Source: Halalkalibacter oceani | Lineage (GTDB): Bacteria > Bacillota > Bacilli > Bacillales > Bacillaceae_D | Direction: 5' to 3' | NCBI RefSeq assembly: GCF_023715605.1 | Contig: NZ_JAMBOL010000004.1 | Span: 124,001 to 188,000 of the forward strand | Length of the DNA stretch: 64,000 bases | Shown: positions 46,825 through 56,459 of the stretch, piece after piece | Numbering within the stretch: the first letter of the stretch is position 1 | How the letters are laid out: the number at the start of each line of letters is the position of its first letter | The notes under the pieces: model-generated | Told to the model about the DNA's origin: nothing | What the model saw: the letters and a program-made list of their open reading frames with translations, nothing else | Databases searched by the model: none | Position numbers and translations under genes: made by a program

Positions 46825-47559
46825 TTAAAGCTTCAATAAATGGTTCTGATACTTACGGGAGTAGAAATCCCACGCTGTATCGTAATATTCACGTTCCTTT
46901 GTCCCTTCACTAAAAATGCCATCCGTCTCTTCAACAGGAATAGGGCGAGGTGTTCCGACCTGGTGGGCGATTAATTGCATTTTTGCTGTGTGTTCCAATG
47001 CCAATGTGTTCAAGGCCGCTTTTTCGACCGAGCTGCCAACAATGGTCGCCCCATGTGATCGCAAAACAACCGCCATCCGGTTCCCAAGCGTTTCCGCCAT
47101 GGCCGCAGCCTTTTCCGCTGTATCCACTTGCCCGGAATAATCATGGATTGGAACTTCCGGTGCGAAAATCGTTCCTAAATTATTTACAGGCATAATCGGC
47201 ACGCCCGAAATACTGAAGCTCGTTGATAAAATCGGATGACAATGGACAATCGCTTCCACTTCCGGACGCCTTTTGTACACCTCCGTATGGATGAAACGTT
47301 CTCCGGGGGCTTCTACTTCGCCCGGCAATGTCTCGCCTTCAATGTCCATTGTGACAATATCTTCCTCCGTAACATCAAATAAATTCTTGTTGCTTTCATG
47401 CAAATGACCTAAGATCAAGAATTTATCGCTGTTTGGAATTCTGCAGCTAATATGGCCATAAGTCAGTTCAAATACGCCTTCCTCATTTAAAATTTTGATA
47501 CAGTTCACAATTCTTTTTTTCAAATCTTCGACCGAATCGCGATTCACAAATTGTTCCAT
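46825..47559 (-). CDS. Class II aldolase/adducin family protein
   Basis: 244 aa. Zn-binding histidines of the fuculose-phosphate aldolase fold are visible in VEAIVHCHPILST and a third in VVLRSHGATIVGSSVEKAALNTLALEHTA. The N terminus NEEGVFELTYGHISCRIP is the typical substrate loop. Members cleave phosphorylated sugars or decarboxylate/dehydrate other carbonyl compounds, so the reaction is open. First gene of the operon with the TRAP-TAXI transporter. Confidence 0.85.
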   Translation of the reverse strand: MEQFVNRDSVEDLKKRIVNCIKILNEEGVFELTYGHISCRIPNSDKFLILGHLHESNKNLFDVTEEDIVTMDIEGETLPGEVEAPGERFIHTEVYKRRPEVEAIVHCHPILSTSFSISGVPIMPVNNLGTIFAPEVPIHDYSGQVDTAEKAAAMAETLGNRMAVVLRSHGATIVGSSVEKAALNTLALEHTAKMQLIAHQVGTPRPIPVEETDGIFSEGTKEREYYDTAWDFYSRKYQNHLLKL

Positions 47560-48238
47560 TCGACACCCTCCAAATAAATGTATGTGTAGTAGACTGAAAA
47601 GAAAAAGACTTCAGATAGCCTTTACCACATTGGACCTTGAGCTCTGCCAGTTTTTCGCTGAGCGGCGGCCCTGTGGACGATCCGTCCGGCTAAGCAACCA
47701 CCAGCTCACTCCCCTTTACTGTCAACTCCAAAATCCGCTTCTAAAGCGCCACCACCGAAACCCTAAAAGTTTTTCAATAAAATGTTTCAAGGATTTCTTA
47801 CATGTAGTTTAATATATTCGCCCCCTCCGTTATATGTCTGAATAGACAGAAACACCACGATCATTCTGTAGTATCAAACAACTTCTCCCGCTCAAAAAAC
47901 AAGCAATTTTTTCACCATAACACACATACCCCTATACAAAATTACTATTGTTAGATAATATAACAATCTTTTATCATTTTCCCTCACCGCCCCCCAAAAT
48001 CATCCAAGGAAAGGCACCAACCATCATCAATTTCCATTTTGTTAGAAGGAACAAAAAGCGCCTTAATGAAAAAAGAAAAATGCAGTGCTGCCAGAGCAGC
48101 ACTGCTTTCTTTTGAATTATACATCTCATCGAGTATCAAGAAGCCAGTAGAACATAATAGAACTTGATCGAAATAGTCGCAGCACCTTCGTTCTAGTGAT
48201 TCCTAGGAAGAACGCCAGAGAGGCTGTCAAGACGACTT
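47560..48238. other. Long non-coding gap before array 2
   Basis: About 680 bp with no convincing gene. It holds the promoter region of the aldolase operon (47560-47950, with TTGTTAGATAATATAACAA near 47949 as a small palindrome), and a terminator-like hairpin at 48082. The final 120 bp adjoin the degenerate distal end of array 2. Confidence 0.5.
48082..48113. terminator. Bidirectional terminator between the aldolase operon and array 2
   Basis: 9-bp stem GCAGTGCTG/CAGCACTGC with loop CCAGAG, flanked by A-rich and TTTCTTTT tracts. It would stop transcripts coming out of array 2 towards the left. Confidence 0.75.
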
Positions 48239-50798
48239 ATTTCGATCTCTGCACTTATAAAGAGTGCAACTTGAGCATTGTTATGTAACGCAATATAATC
48301 TTCAAATTTCAATCCACGCACTCACAAAGAGTGCGATTAACCATCAGGCAAAACGTATTCTTCCGCATCATATTTCAATCCACGCACTCACAAAGAGTGC
48401 GATTCTTCAAAAAGCATTAGCATCCTCCTTTCTATTCATTTCAATCCACGCACTCACAAAGAGTGCGATCTGAAGCTCCTGGGCATTCGATTTCATTTCC
48501 TCCAATTTCAATCCACGCACTCACAAAGAGTGCGATCCCTATTGGGGTCTGCGTGACTACGGGGTTGATATTTCAATCCACGCACTCACAAAGAGTGCGA
48601 TTGGTAATTGACCAAGTATTAGTACTACTAACAGATATTTCAATCCACGCACTCACAAAGAGTGCGATAAGAGGTAGAATTGTACACGCTCGAAATCAAG
48701 TTATTTCAATCCACGCACTCACAAAGAGTGCGATAACTACTCCTGTGCATCTGCCATTTTTGTGATAAATTTCAATCCACGCACTCACAAAGAGTGCGAT
48801 GATCGATATGTTTTTAAAGTTACATCATAATTAGTAATTTCAATCCACGCACTCACAAAGAGTGCGATCATATAGAAAAAGATGGAGAAGTGATTGCAAA
48901 AGGATTTCAATCCACGCACTCACAAAGAGTGCGATAATTAATAAAACTGAATACAGAATTATTAATGAATTTCAATCCACGCACTCACAAAGAGTGCGAT
49001 ATCGTTAAACGGCAGCAGCGCAAGCAGCCAAAGAATTTCAATCCACGCACTCACAAAGAGTGCGATCACCATGAGCGCGAATACAAGAGGGAGCAAAGCC
49101 GATTTCAATCCACGCACTCACAAAGAGTGCGATTCCATTCACTTCACCACCATTTTATAAGGTCTTTATTTCAATCCACGCACTCACAAAGAGTGCGATA
49201 CTATGTGCATGTTGAATAGTTCTCTAATTAGAATTTCAATCCACGCACTCACAAAGAGTGCGATTTCCATTGTTGCCCTCTTAAACTTAATTTTTCTTTC
49301 AATTTCAATCCACGCACTCACAAAGAGTGCGATTTATCAATAGTTACATAATATACAATCTCGTTCGATTTCAATCCACGCACTCACAAAGAGTGCGATG
49401 CCAGCGCCTCATCAATCGCCAGCATGTCATCGATCAATTTCAATCCACGCACTCACAAAGAGTGCGATACGAGAACACCTACAACAAAGTGAAGCTGATC
49501 CGGATTTCAATCCACGCACTCACAAAGAGTGCGATTCTCGAATGTCGTGTTTCCCCCTTATCTCGCGAAATTTCAATCCACGCACTCACAAAGAGTGCGA
49601 TGTATTGCTCGCTATGGGGGTCCCATTTCTTGAGATATTTCAATCCACGCACTCACAAAGAGTGCGATGGGAGGTGCATTTGCATGATGGACAAGCCGAA
49701 CGATTTCAATCCACGCACTCACAAAGAGTGCGATTATGTTGTGTTGGTCGATACGTTCTTTCTCACCCTTATTTCAATCCACGCACTCACAAAGAGTGCG
49801 ATAAAAAGCTACGGCATTCGGGCTGACCCCTCACAGATTTCAATCCACGCACTCACAAAGAGTGCGATTTATGGGCCTTCTTTTCCGCGTCGATCTTGAC
49901 CTATTTCAATCCACGCACTCACAAAGAGTGCGATTATTGGCTAGTGTATAGCGTAAATGAAGAAAGAGATTTCAATCCACGCACTCACAAAGAGTGCGAT
50001 GAAATTCGGCGGTAAGGTCAAGGAGTATTTTGCGATTTCAATCCACGCACTCACAAAGAGTGCGATAGTAGACATTTCTTACGCTTTTTGCGTATCATAA
50101 ATTTCAATCCACGCACTCACAAAGAGTGCGATCATTTGACGAATGGTCTCATCTGATACTGCATTTATTTCAATCCACGCACTCACAAAGAGTGCGATTT
50201 GCTTTATATCGGTTATGGTATATAATTATAAGTAAATTTCAATCCACGCACTCACAAAGAGTGCGATTTTGACGAGCTGGAACGGATACACAATGAAGCT
50301 CGATTTCAATCCACGCACTCACAAAGAGTGCGATGGGACGAGGGAGCAGGGCTAGCGGTGACAAGGGAATTTCAATCCACGCACTCACAAAGAGTGCGAT
50401 CAAAACTCTAAGAGATTTCGTTTTTAATTTTAAGATTTCAATCCACGCACTCACAAAGAGTGCGATTTTTTAGACAGGTCCTAGCAGTAACGGGAGATAT
50501 ATTTCAATCCACGCACTCACAAAGAGTGCGATAAAAGCTAGTTTGGAAGAAGATTAGAGAGCGAAACATTTCAATCCACGCACTCACAAAGAGTGCGATA
50601 TATGATCAATAGTTTTCAAAAAGAACTTACACTATTTCAATCCACGCACTCACAAAGAGTGCGATGCAAAGAGCGCAATATGTCAGTATGATCGCAGGAT
50701 TTCAATCCACGCACTCACAAAGAGTGCGATTTCGGAGGTGAAGTAACAATGGCAAATCCAATTCCAATTTCAATCCACGCACTCACAAAGAGTGCGAT
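48239..50798 (-). CRISPR. CRISPR array 2, type I-C, minus orientation, 38 intact repeats
   Basis: 38 identical 32-nt repeats from 48306 to 50798 with 37 spacers of 33-36 nt, plus a degenerate terminal repeat at 48239-48270 in exact register. Read on the minus strand the repeat is ATCGCACTCTTTGTGAGTGC followed by GTGGATTGAAAT; GCACTC/GAGTGC form the stem and TTTGT the loop. The leader is at the right (50799-50977), directly after cas2, and the degenerate repeat at the left end agrees with growth at the right. All intact repeats are uniform, so the array looks active. Confidence 0.98.
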
Positions 50799-50933
50799 AG
50801 CGAAAATACCTTGATTTCCGGCGCGGTTTCGCCGCAGAACATTAAGACGTCGCTTTGATGGGCTGGTTTTCGTCATTTCCGCGCCGTTTTTTTACATAAT
50901 ATCACATGTTAATTCATATTGTCGTTGATTTTT
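50799..50933 (-). promoter_or_regulatory. Leader of CRISPR array 2
   Basis: On the plus strand it begins AGCGAAAATACCTTG next to the last repeat; the same 15 bp, reversed, precede array 1. Further matches include GATGGGCTGGTTTTCG and TTACATAATATCACATG. It contains a GC-rich hairpin (GGCGCGGTTTCGCCGC region) and T-rich tracts. It should carry the array promoter and the integration site. Confidence 0.75.
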
Positions 50934-50977
50934 GGTGCGAACCTCCCAGGGATTTTATGTGTGCTTGGGGTTCGCAC
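50934..50977. repeat. Gene/leader boundary hairpin, copy B
   Basis: GGTGCGAACC pairs with GGTTCGCAC. It begins 2 bp beyond the cas2 stop codon and forms the outer end of the array 2 leader. Same element as copies A and C; it likely terminates the cas operon. Confidence 0.8.
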
Positions 50978-50979
50978 TG

Positions 50980-51270
50980 TTAGAAAATAAGCGGATCTTC
51001 TAAATGTAAAGATGGCTTGGCTCCAATGTGTTCGACTTTTGTTTTATAGTTGTTTCCAAGTCGGTAAATGCGCAGGCTGTCTTTTTCTTCATCAATTAAG
51101 CTAGTAAGCTCTAATTTCAATGTCGTTAGTTGAGCAGCGTCAATGATGCACTCAAAAACAGAGTTCTGCACACGTTGACCATAGTTTTGGCAGGCTTTGG
51201 CTACTTTTCGCAGTCTTTTTGTTCCTCCTGCACTCGATGTTTGGACATCATAGGTAATTAACACGAGCAT
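50980..51270 (-). CDS. cas2: CRISPR-associated endonuclease Cas2, type I-C
   Basis: 96 aa from ATG 51270 (MLVLITYDVQTSSAGG), with AGGTG 6 nt upstream; the longer reading overlaps cas1 and has no RBS. Ferredoxin-like fold with the catalytic-type Asp8 in LITYDV, GQRVQNSVFECIID and a C-terminal LRIYRLG. Cas2 dimers bridge two Cas1 dimers in the integrase. It follows cas1 by 8 bp. Confidence 0.96.
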   Translation of the reverse strand: MLVLITYDVQTSSAGGTKRLRKVAKACQNYGQRVQNSVFECIIDAAQLTTLKLELTSLIDEEKDSLRIYRLGNNYKTKVEHIGAKPSLHLEDPLIF

Positions 51271-51278
51271 GTTTTCAC

Positions 51279-52310
51279 CTACTTCCACATGAATGGGGGA
51301 TATTCGTCCAAGTCTCCACGAAGGAAACGCGCTAATAGCAATGCTTGTGCATAAGGAACAAGCCCCCATGATAATTTTTCTCCTAGATAAGGATGTGTAA
51401 TCTTATCCTGCTTTTTCGTCTGCCATGCTTTGATAAACGATCGCCTTGCTTCATCGGTCATCAAAACTGCTCCGTTTTCTTTTTGATAAAAGTCTTCTGC
51501 GGTCACTTCTTTGCGGTTAATAAGCGCCAAAACAAACCGGTCAGCATAAACCCCTCTCAGTTCCTCCATCAGGTCTAAAGCGAGTGACGCCCGGCCGGGC
51601 CGATCTTGATGCATAAAGCCGACATAAGCATCAAGTCCCACCGTTTCAAGAGCAGCTGCTGAATCGTTTGCAAGCAATGTATAAGCAAAAGACAGCATCG
51701 CATTCACGTTGTCTTTCGGCGGCCTTCTTGAGCGTCCACGAAAGGCAAAGCTTTCTTTTTGCTGGAGAATCATCTGATCAAACACTTTATTGTAGTGAAT
51801 TGCCGCTTGTCCTTCCCATCCTCGCAAGCTTTCGAGACTGTCACAGCTGCGGACTTCCTGCAACATAGCAGTCAACAGCTGCGATACAGCTTTAAATTGA
51901 TCAATATCTACACGAAGCGGGTGGTCTCTCGTCATCCGTTCAAGCATCCATTTATGGTTGTAAATTTTGCCGATGATAAAATTCCGGGCAATTTTTGTTG
52001 ATTCCTGCTCACTTTCAGAAAGGCGATATTGTGTCTTTCTGAGGACGACATTACCGCGGCTCTCTCCGACCACCCTAGCTAAAAAACGACCACTTTTCGT
52101 GAGAAACGTAATCGAAATGTTTCGTTCCGCGCAGTACCCCATTAATGCCGGACTCGCTCCGGTATAGCCGAAGCTGACAATCGCCTCAAAATTGTGGAGG
52201 GGAAGCCTGCCGAGCTTTTCCTGCTCTCTGATTAACACAATATTATCTCCATCAAGAGATAAATATGTATCCGGCTGCGTGACATATAACGTATTCAACA
52301 GCTTCTTCAC
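51279..52310 (-). CDS. cas1: CRISPR-associated endonuclease Cas1, type I-C
   Basis: 343 aa, GTG start behind AGGGGAGG that overlaps the cas4 stop by 4 nt. N-terminal beta domain, then the metal-binding residues Glu166 (RGWEGQAA), His234 (GFMHQDRPGR) and the acidic cluster near 246-250 (LDLMEE). Length and sequence style match Cas1c. It integrates new spacers at the leader end of the arrays. Confidence 0.97.
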   Translation of the reverse strand: MKKLLNTLYVTQPDTYLSLDGDNIVLIREQEKLGRLPLHNFEAIVSFGYTGASPALMGYCAERNISITFLTKSGRFLARVVGESRGNVVLRKTQYRLSESEQESTKIARNFIIGKIYNHKWMLERMTRDHPLRVDIDQFKAVSQLLTAMLQEVRSCDSLESLRGWEGQAAIHYNKVFDQMILQQKESFAFRGRSRRPPKDNVNAMLSFAYTLLANDSAAALETVGLDAYVGFMHQDRPGRASLALDLMEELRGVYADRFVLALINRKEVTAEDFYQKENGAVLMTDEARRSFIKAWQTKKQDKITHPYLGEKLSWGLVPYAQALLLARFLRGDLDEYPPFMWK

Positions 52311-52963
52311 TCGTCGAGCCTCCCCTCGATATAGCTTTTCACAGAGCGTTTATTCATCATCTTTGGCAAACAAATATGCTGTAAGGAGCAGCTTTTGCAA
52401 TGGGGGCCTGTTTTCACTTTAGGCGTATGGCGCTTGTCATAATAATGACGCATTTCTTCGGCCATCTTCGCTACTTTTTCTCTTAAACTGTCGGTAATCG
52501 GCACTTCCATGCGATGCTTGATTTCATTATAAAATAAGTATCCCTTTTCAATGTGGCAAACAAGCATTTCCTCCAAACAGATCGCCTGTGCAGTCAATTG
52601 AACAATATCTTCGTCACCTTTTTTCGGTTTGCCTCGTTTGTATTCGACAGGGACTGCCTGATAGGTTCCGCTTATGCCTGACAACTCTACACCATCAGGG
52701 CTCTCAATAAATTCAACGACATCACAAATACCGCTTATTTGCAGTTTCCTCGATTGAATTGGCATCGCCCGAACGGTCAGCTTAGTTCCACGCTTTTCTT
52801 TTATGAACGGTTGATCCGCTTTCCGATGCAAATGCTGGCCCTCAATCGTTCGGACGTTTTCTTCCCACTGCTGTTCGATGTGAATCAGGGCCCACTGCCG
52901 CTTACAAAATTGGAAATGCTGCAGCCCCGACAACATCAAATAGTCTTCTTCCTTACTGGCCAT
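52307..52963 (-). CDS. cas4: CRISPR-associated exonuclease Cas4
   Basis: 218 aa from ATG 52963, overlapping cas7 by 11 nt. RecB-like nuclease: LSGLQHFQFCKRQWALIH gives the first Fe-S cysteine, DVVEFIE and VPVEYKRGKPK the nuclease motifs, and CKSCSLQHICLP the remaining cysteines. In type I-C Cas4 trims prespacers and ensures PAM-directed integration with Cas1-Cas2. Confidence 0.96.
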   Translation of the reverse strand: MASKEEDYLMLSGLQHFQFCKRQWALIHIEQQWEENVRTIEGQHLHRKADQPFIKEKRGTKLTVRAMPIQSRKLQISGICDVVEFIESPDGVELSGISGTYQAVPVEYKRGKPKKGDEDIVQLTAQAICLEEMLVCHIEKGYLFYNEIKHRMEVPITDSLREKVAKMAEEMRHYYDKRHTPKVKTGPHCKSCSLQHICLPKMMNKRSVKSYIEGRLDE

Positions 52964-53804
52964 CAAGAATCTCTACTTCTAGTCCGTCTAATGGGTAAAG
53001 TTCAACAGCATAATCCTCAAAGCTTTTTGGTTCATCTGTTTTTGCTTTCACCTCTAAGGCCCGGTGCACTTTGGCAGATGAATATTGTCCGAGCTTGGAC
53101 GAGTGCTCCCACCAGTACACTTTATGCACTTCCATGCTTCCGTCCGGCCGAGCGGAGGAGCTGTCATTTTCAAAAAGCGTGATTAACGCCTGCTTGATTT
53201 TTTCTGCATCCTCATTGGTAAAACCGGTTTTCTCCGCTAATTGGGTGTTAATACTACCTTTGAAAAGATAGACACCGAAATCAACCCGGTGTTTCATCCC
53301 CATCGTGTCGGAGCTTCGTTTATCATTTGTGACAGAATTCACACTTTTTGTAATCTGAGTACTAACAATATCAATTGGGTCAATACTCGTCGCGGTATGA
53401 ATCGATACAGGCCCGCGGACACCGACAGATAAGTTCGAGCCTTTGAATGCGAATACTTGTCCAAAACTGCGGACATCCATCCATTCTTGACAAGCAATGG
53501 CAGCAAATTCATCAGCGGAAGCATTTTTCGCTTTCAGCATCTTCTCCAATTCCGGATGAGCATCTGCTCGCTCCCGTAGACTTTTATATGCATCTATTTT
53601 TTTATCATCGGATTGAACAAAAATAGATTCACCCATGTCTAACAAACGATTGCGAATTTTTCGTTTGAGGGCAACGTCAGAAATTTCCCCATATCCGTCA
53701 TAGTTTTGTCGTGGTCGATTTCCGTTAAGTGGATCCCCATTTGGATTCGCCTTTGAAACAGACAGGATAACAGCAAAGTCAATTTTATGGTCTAATGTAG
53801 TCAT
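52953..53804 (-). CDS. cas7: Cascade backbone protein Cas7 (Csd2), type I-C
   Basis: 283 aa. DFAVILSVSKANPNGDPLNGNRPRQNYDGYGEISDVALKRKIRNRL is the Csd2 N terminus; KGSNLSVGVRGPVSIHTATSIDPIDIVSTQITKSVN and MGMKHRVDFGVYLFKG follow. Copies of this RAMP protein line the crRNA. RBS GGAGG lies within the end of cas8c; the two genes overlap by 4 nt (ATGA). Confidence 0.97.
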   Translation of the reverse strand: MTTLDHKIDFAVILSVSKANPNGDPLNGNRPRQNYDGYGEISDVALKRKIRNRLLDMGESIFVQSDDKKIDAYKSLRERADAHPELEKMLKAKNASADEFAAIACQEWMDVRSFGQVFAFKGSNLSVGVRGPVSIHTATSIDPIDIVSTQITKSVNSVTNDKRSSDTMGMKHRVDFGVYLFKGSINTQLAEKTGFTNEDAEKIKQALITLFENDSSSARPDGSMEVHKVYWWEHSSKLGQYSSAKVHRALEVKAKTDEPKSFEDYAVELYPLDGLEVEILDGQ

Positions 53805-55684
53805 TCGTTTGTTACCTCCTCTTTTTTCTTATAAAGCTCACGACGCTGACTGTAAAAGCCGAGCAAATATTTTTCTGTCAATGGGGCATTATTAAAATCT
53901 TCTATCTGGAATTGATCACTAATTTCATCAATTAATTTTGATAAATACGTTGCTTTTGTCCCAAGCCTTGCTTGATATGGCTGCAGACTTTCCTGAATCG
54001 TTTTCCATGTCCGCGCCGGATTTTTGGCATAAGAGTTCATATAACGGATCGCATTTGTAGCTCTCGTTTCGTCCTTTCCCAGAGCCCCTCTTTCCAACAC
54101 ATCGGCTACCGCTAATAAACGCCCAAATAAATAACTGCGGTCTGTTGAGCTTTGATCAAGTGACACATCGCATTCCTCCTTCTTATCAACAAGCATTTTT
54201 CTAATTAAGGCACATGTAATGCTTACTGTTTTTTCCCATTCCCAGCGCTCCATTGACACTGGATTCGAGGCCCGCTGAAACGCACTTCTTACTATATCTT
54301 TAGGAATTTGGCGCTTATCAACAATGCAGGGAAGCATTCGTTCCATCAATCCCTTTACGACCTTTTCACTGGCCCGAGGTCCATAAGCAGCAAAAGCGAT
54401 ATCCTTCGTCGCCGGCGCGCCGTAAAAGGAAACAAATTCGTTTTCTTCCCTTCGATATCGATGCTCCCACGCACACGATTCATGCCACTCTTCCAAACGA
54501 TGTAAATAGAGCTCTTTATTCATATTGCGATAGTAAAGAACAGCCATTCTTCCAGTCGTGGCTGAATCAAGCACAAGAATGTTCACTTCCGGCTGATAGT
54601 GTAAATCATTTTTATAACCACTGATGGCTTTTTTTACTTCTCCTGCAAAAATTTGTCCGGTGTCTGGCTCTCTCTCGAATTCCCTGTTAGCATGCTTCAT
54701 AATGTCAAACCCATCTTCATTCGGATTGGGGACCGGGCTGTCATCATGACTCCAAACAAGAAAGACACGATCATCAATCGTTTTACCTTGGCGATGAATC
54801 AACCATTTTAAAGCGTTATGAGCCTTTTGCGAAACCTCATAGCTGATTCCGACCGCTTCCTGACTTGTTTTAAAGCGCCCACGGAAAGTAAATCCTGTGC
54901 TATCATTAGCTGAGATTAATTTCGCTTTGTCTGCCGCATGGCGAATTTTATTCGCATGACGCTCTGTGCCCGGACGTCTCTCTCCTGTCACATAACAAAT
55001 ATCATCCTGACCTAGCTTGTCATTGTAAAAAGCGATAAATGATTTGTACATTTCTTGATCTTTCCAGACGTCATCAAATGATTCAGGATGAAAAACATTG
55101 AATCGTACAAACGCACTAAATTGATCAGTAGTCCCACTGGAGAAAATAGTTGGCTTTTCGCCTAGCGTCTCTTCATATTTTTTGTCCCACTTCTCAATCA
55201 ATTGTTCGTTCTCATCAAGCCAAAGCACTCCTTCACTTACCAGGTCTTCTATCAACCGTCCTTTTTTCAAGTAGGTATAGATGCACTTCACCTTTTCTGT
55301 CGCATACGGCGACTCTGCCCATTCCTTTAAATTTTTTATATACGTGTCAAAAGGGACTTCGTCTTGGTTTTTGATCTTCCCTCCATATTTCACATAATCA
55401 CCAGCGACATAACTCAATTTGTCATGTAACGGATACGGAGCCACTTTCGAGCCTGACCGACTGGCGGCTTCCTCTGTACATGGGATTAACGTACTTTGTT
55501 TCTTTAACGGCCTCGCGCTTGAAAAATCACCATCTTCATCAATCGTCACTTCAATATGGGCATTTTGCGTCGTATGCGAAATCGGCAACAGCGTATATTC
55601 CCGATCCTCGCCCTTTATCACCGTTTTTCCTACTTGCTCAAGATTTTCTTCGTACGTTTTATACAACTGCAACAACCAGCTCAT
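53801..55684 (-). CDS. cas8c: Cascade large subunit Cas8c (Csd1), type I-C
   Basis: 627 aa from ATG 55684 (MSWLLQLYKTYEENLEQVGK), with AGGGGG 8 nt upstream; a GTG three codons earlier would overlap cas5. The Csd1 signatures are CYVTGERRPGTERHANKIRHAADKAKLISANDSTGFTFRGRF and HRQGKTIDDRVFLVWSHD. Cas8c recognises the PAM. Type I-C cas8c genes often contain an internal start for the small subunit Cas11c; the C-terminal 120 residues are helical and would suit it, but no start was assigned. Confidence 0.97.
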   Translation of the reverse strand: MSWLLQLYKTYEENLEQVGKTVIKGEDREYTLLPISHTTQNAHIEVTIDEDGDFSSARPLKKQSTLIPCTEEAASRSGSKVAPYPLHDKLSYVAGDYVKYGGKIKNQDEVPFDTYIKNLKEWAESPYATEKVKCIYTYLKKGRLIEDLVSEGVLWLDENEQLIEKWDKKYEETLGEKPTIFSSGTTDQFSAFVRFNVFHPESFDDVWKDQEMYKSFIAFYNDKLGQDDICYVTGERRPGTERHANKIRHAADKAKLISANDSTGFTFRGRFKTSQEAVGISYEVSQKAHNALKWLIHRQGKTIDDRVFLVWSHDDSPVPNPNEDGFDIMKHANREFEREPDTGQIFAGEVKKAISGYKNDLHYQPEVNILVLDSATTGRMAVLYYRNMNKELYLHRLEEWHESCAWEHRYRREENEFVSFYGAPATKDIAFAAYGPRASEKVVKGLMERMLPCIVDKRQIPKDIVRSAFQRASNPVSMERWEWEKTVSITCALIRKMLVDKKEECDVSLDQSSTDRSYLFGRLLAVADVLERGALGKDETRATNAIRYMNSYAKNPARTWKTIQESLQPYQARLGTKATYLSKLIDEISDQFQIEDFNNAPLTEKYLLGFYSQRRELYKKKEEVTNE

Positions 55685-55685
55685 C

Positions 55686-56402
55686 TCATTCACCCCCTAA
55701 ATCATTCAGCAGTTGTTCAGCCGTTTGAATACTGTCTGGATTAAATTCCTTTGGTTCCATCTCTTTAATCGGGCGAACCATCGTGCATTCTTCCGGTCTC
55801 GGGAAACGAAGATAACCATTCTCCATCACTGCAGACCACAATCGTACATCAAGCTGATTCTGTCCCGTCTCGTCGGGGTAATTGAATCCATGAACCATCG
55901 TTCCTAAATGATACTGCCCTTGCTTATCATAAAAGCCTTCTCCACTGCCAAACTCGCACGGAGCGACATACCCTTGGCATTCTCTCGCTCCAAGGAAAAT
56001 ATCTCTGCGCCCTCCAGCCTCTAAAGAACGCTTAAGAATGCTGTAATGCTTTCCTTCATTCCGGTCGAACTCCAAGTCGGGGCGGTTCAGGTTGAATTCG
56101 AAATGGGCCCGTATTTGGTAGTGTACATCCTTCAAGTACGTATAATGGGCAAGTGTATTTCCTCCGCCGTATTCAATCGGCCGCACTCCTTTTGACTCCA
56201 TTTGAATCGGTTTCATCACCCGAAGCTCATCAATAACAAACATGATTGTTGGCTTCCAGTAAACACTTTCGACTATTCCTTTAAGCGCTTGGTAGGTAGG
56301 CACACTATAAGAGAGCTTCTCACCGCCAATTTTCGTCAGCGGATCGGTGAACAGCGCATAATCACCAAACAGCTCAAATTCGATTTCATTTTTGTATTTC
56401 AT
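55686..56402 (-). CDS. cas5: CRISPR endoribonuclease Cas5c (Cas5d), type I-C
   Basis: 238 aa. In type I-C, Cas5 replaces Cas6 and cuts the repeat. The catalytic residues known from the Bacillus halodurans protein (Tyr46, Lys116, His117) correspond to Tyr48, Lys118 and His119 here (VYWKPT and EGKHYS). N terminus with [22 protein letters not shown] terminus [20 protein letters not shown]. The strong SD AAAGGAGGTGA is partly folded into a small hairpin (56412-56429). It is the first gene of the cas5-cas2 operon, about 210 nt after a near-consensus promoter. Confidence 0.96.
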   Translation of the reverse strand: MKYKNEIEFELFGDYALFTDPLTKIGGEKLSYSVPTYQALKGIVESVYWKPTIMFVIDELRVMKPIQMESKGVRPIEYGGGNTLAHYTYLKDVHYQIRAHFEFNLNRPDLEFDRNEGKHYSILKRSLEAGGRRDIFLGARECQGYVAPCEFGSGEGFYDKQGQYHLGTMVHGFNYPDETGQNQLDVRLWSAVMENGYLRFPRPEECTMVRPIKEMEPKEFNPDSIQTAEQLLNDLGGE

Positions 56403-56411
56403 AGATTGGAT

Positions 56412-56429
56412 TCACCTCCTTTCAGGTGA
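56412..56429 (-). promoter_or_regulatory. Hairpin occluding the cas5 ribosome binding site
   Basis: TCACCT/AGGTGA stem of 6 bp with loop GAAAGG on the minus strand. The SD sequence AAAGGAGGTGA is divided between loop and stem. Weak but well placed; it could moderate cas5 translation. Confidence 0.35.
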
Positions 56430-56459
56430 TCAATGGATTTATAAAAATTCTTATTGATC

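Noticed and set aside
47575-47830. Possible broken gene in the gap upstream of the aldolase
   Set aside because: No protein similarity visible in any frame and no conserved motif; treated as non-coding.
48264-50454. Several ORFs with repeated STHSQRVR, NPRTHKECD, SIHALTKSA or ALFVSAWIE peptides
   Set aside because: They are translations of the CRISPR repeats of array 2 in different frames, not genes.
28923-50977. Inverted GGTGCGAACC hairpins as terminal repeats of one large transposon or island from array 1 to cas2
   Set aside because: No transposase or integrase lies between them, odhAB and other core genes do, and each hairpin is better explained as part of its array leader.
53801-54200. 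Internal start for a small subunit Cas11c at the end of cas8c
   Set aside because: Such internal products are known for type I-C, but I found no start codon with a convincing SD sequence, so no separate feature is given.
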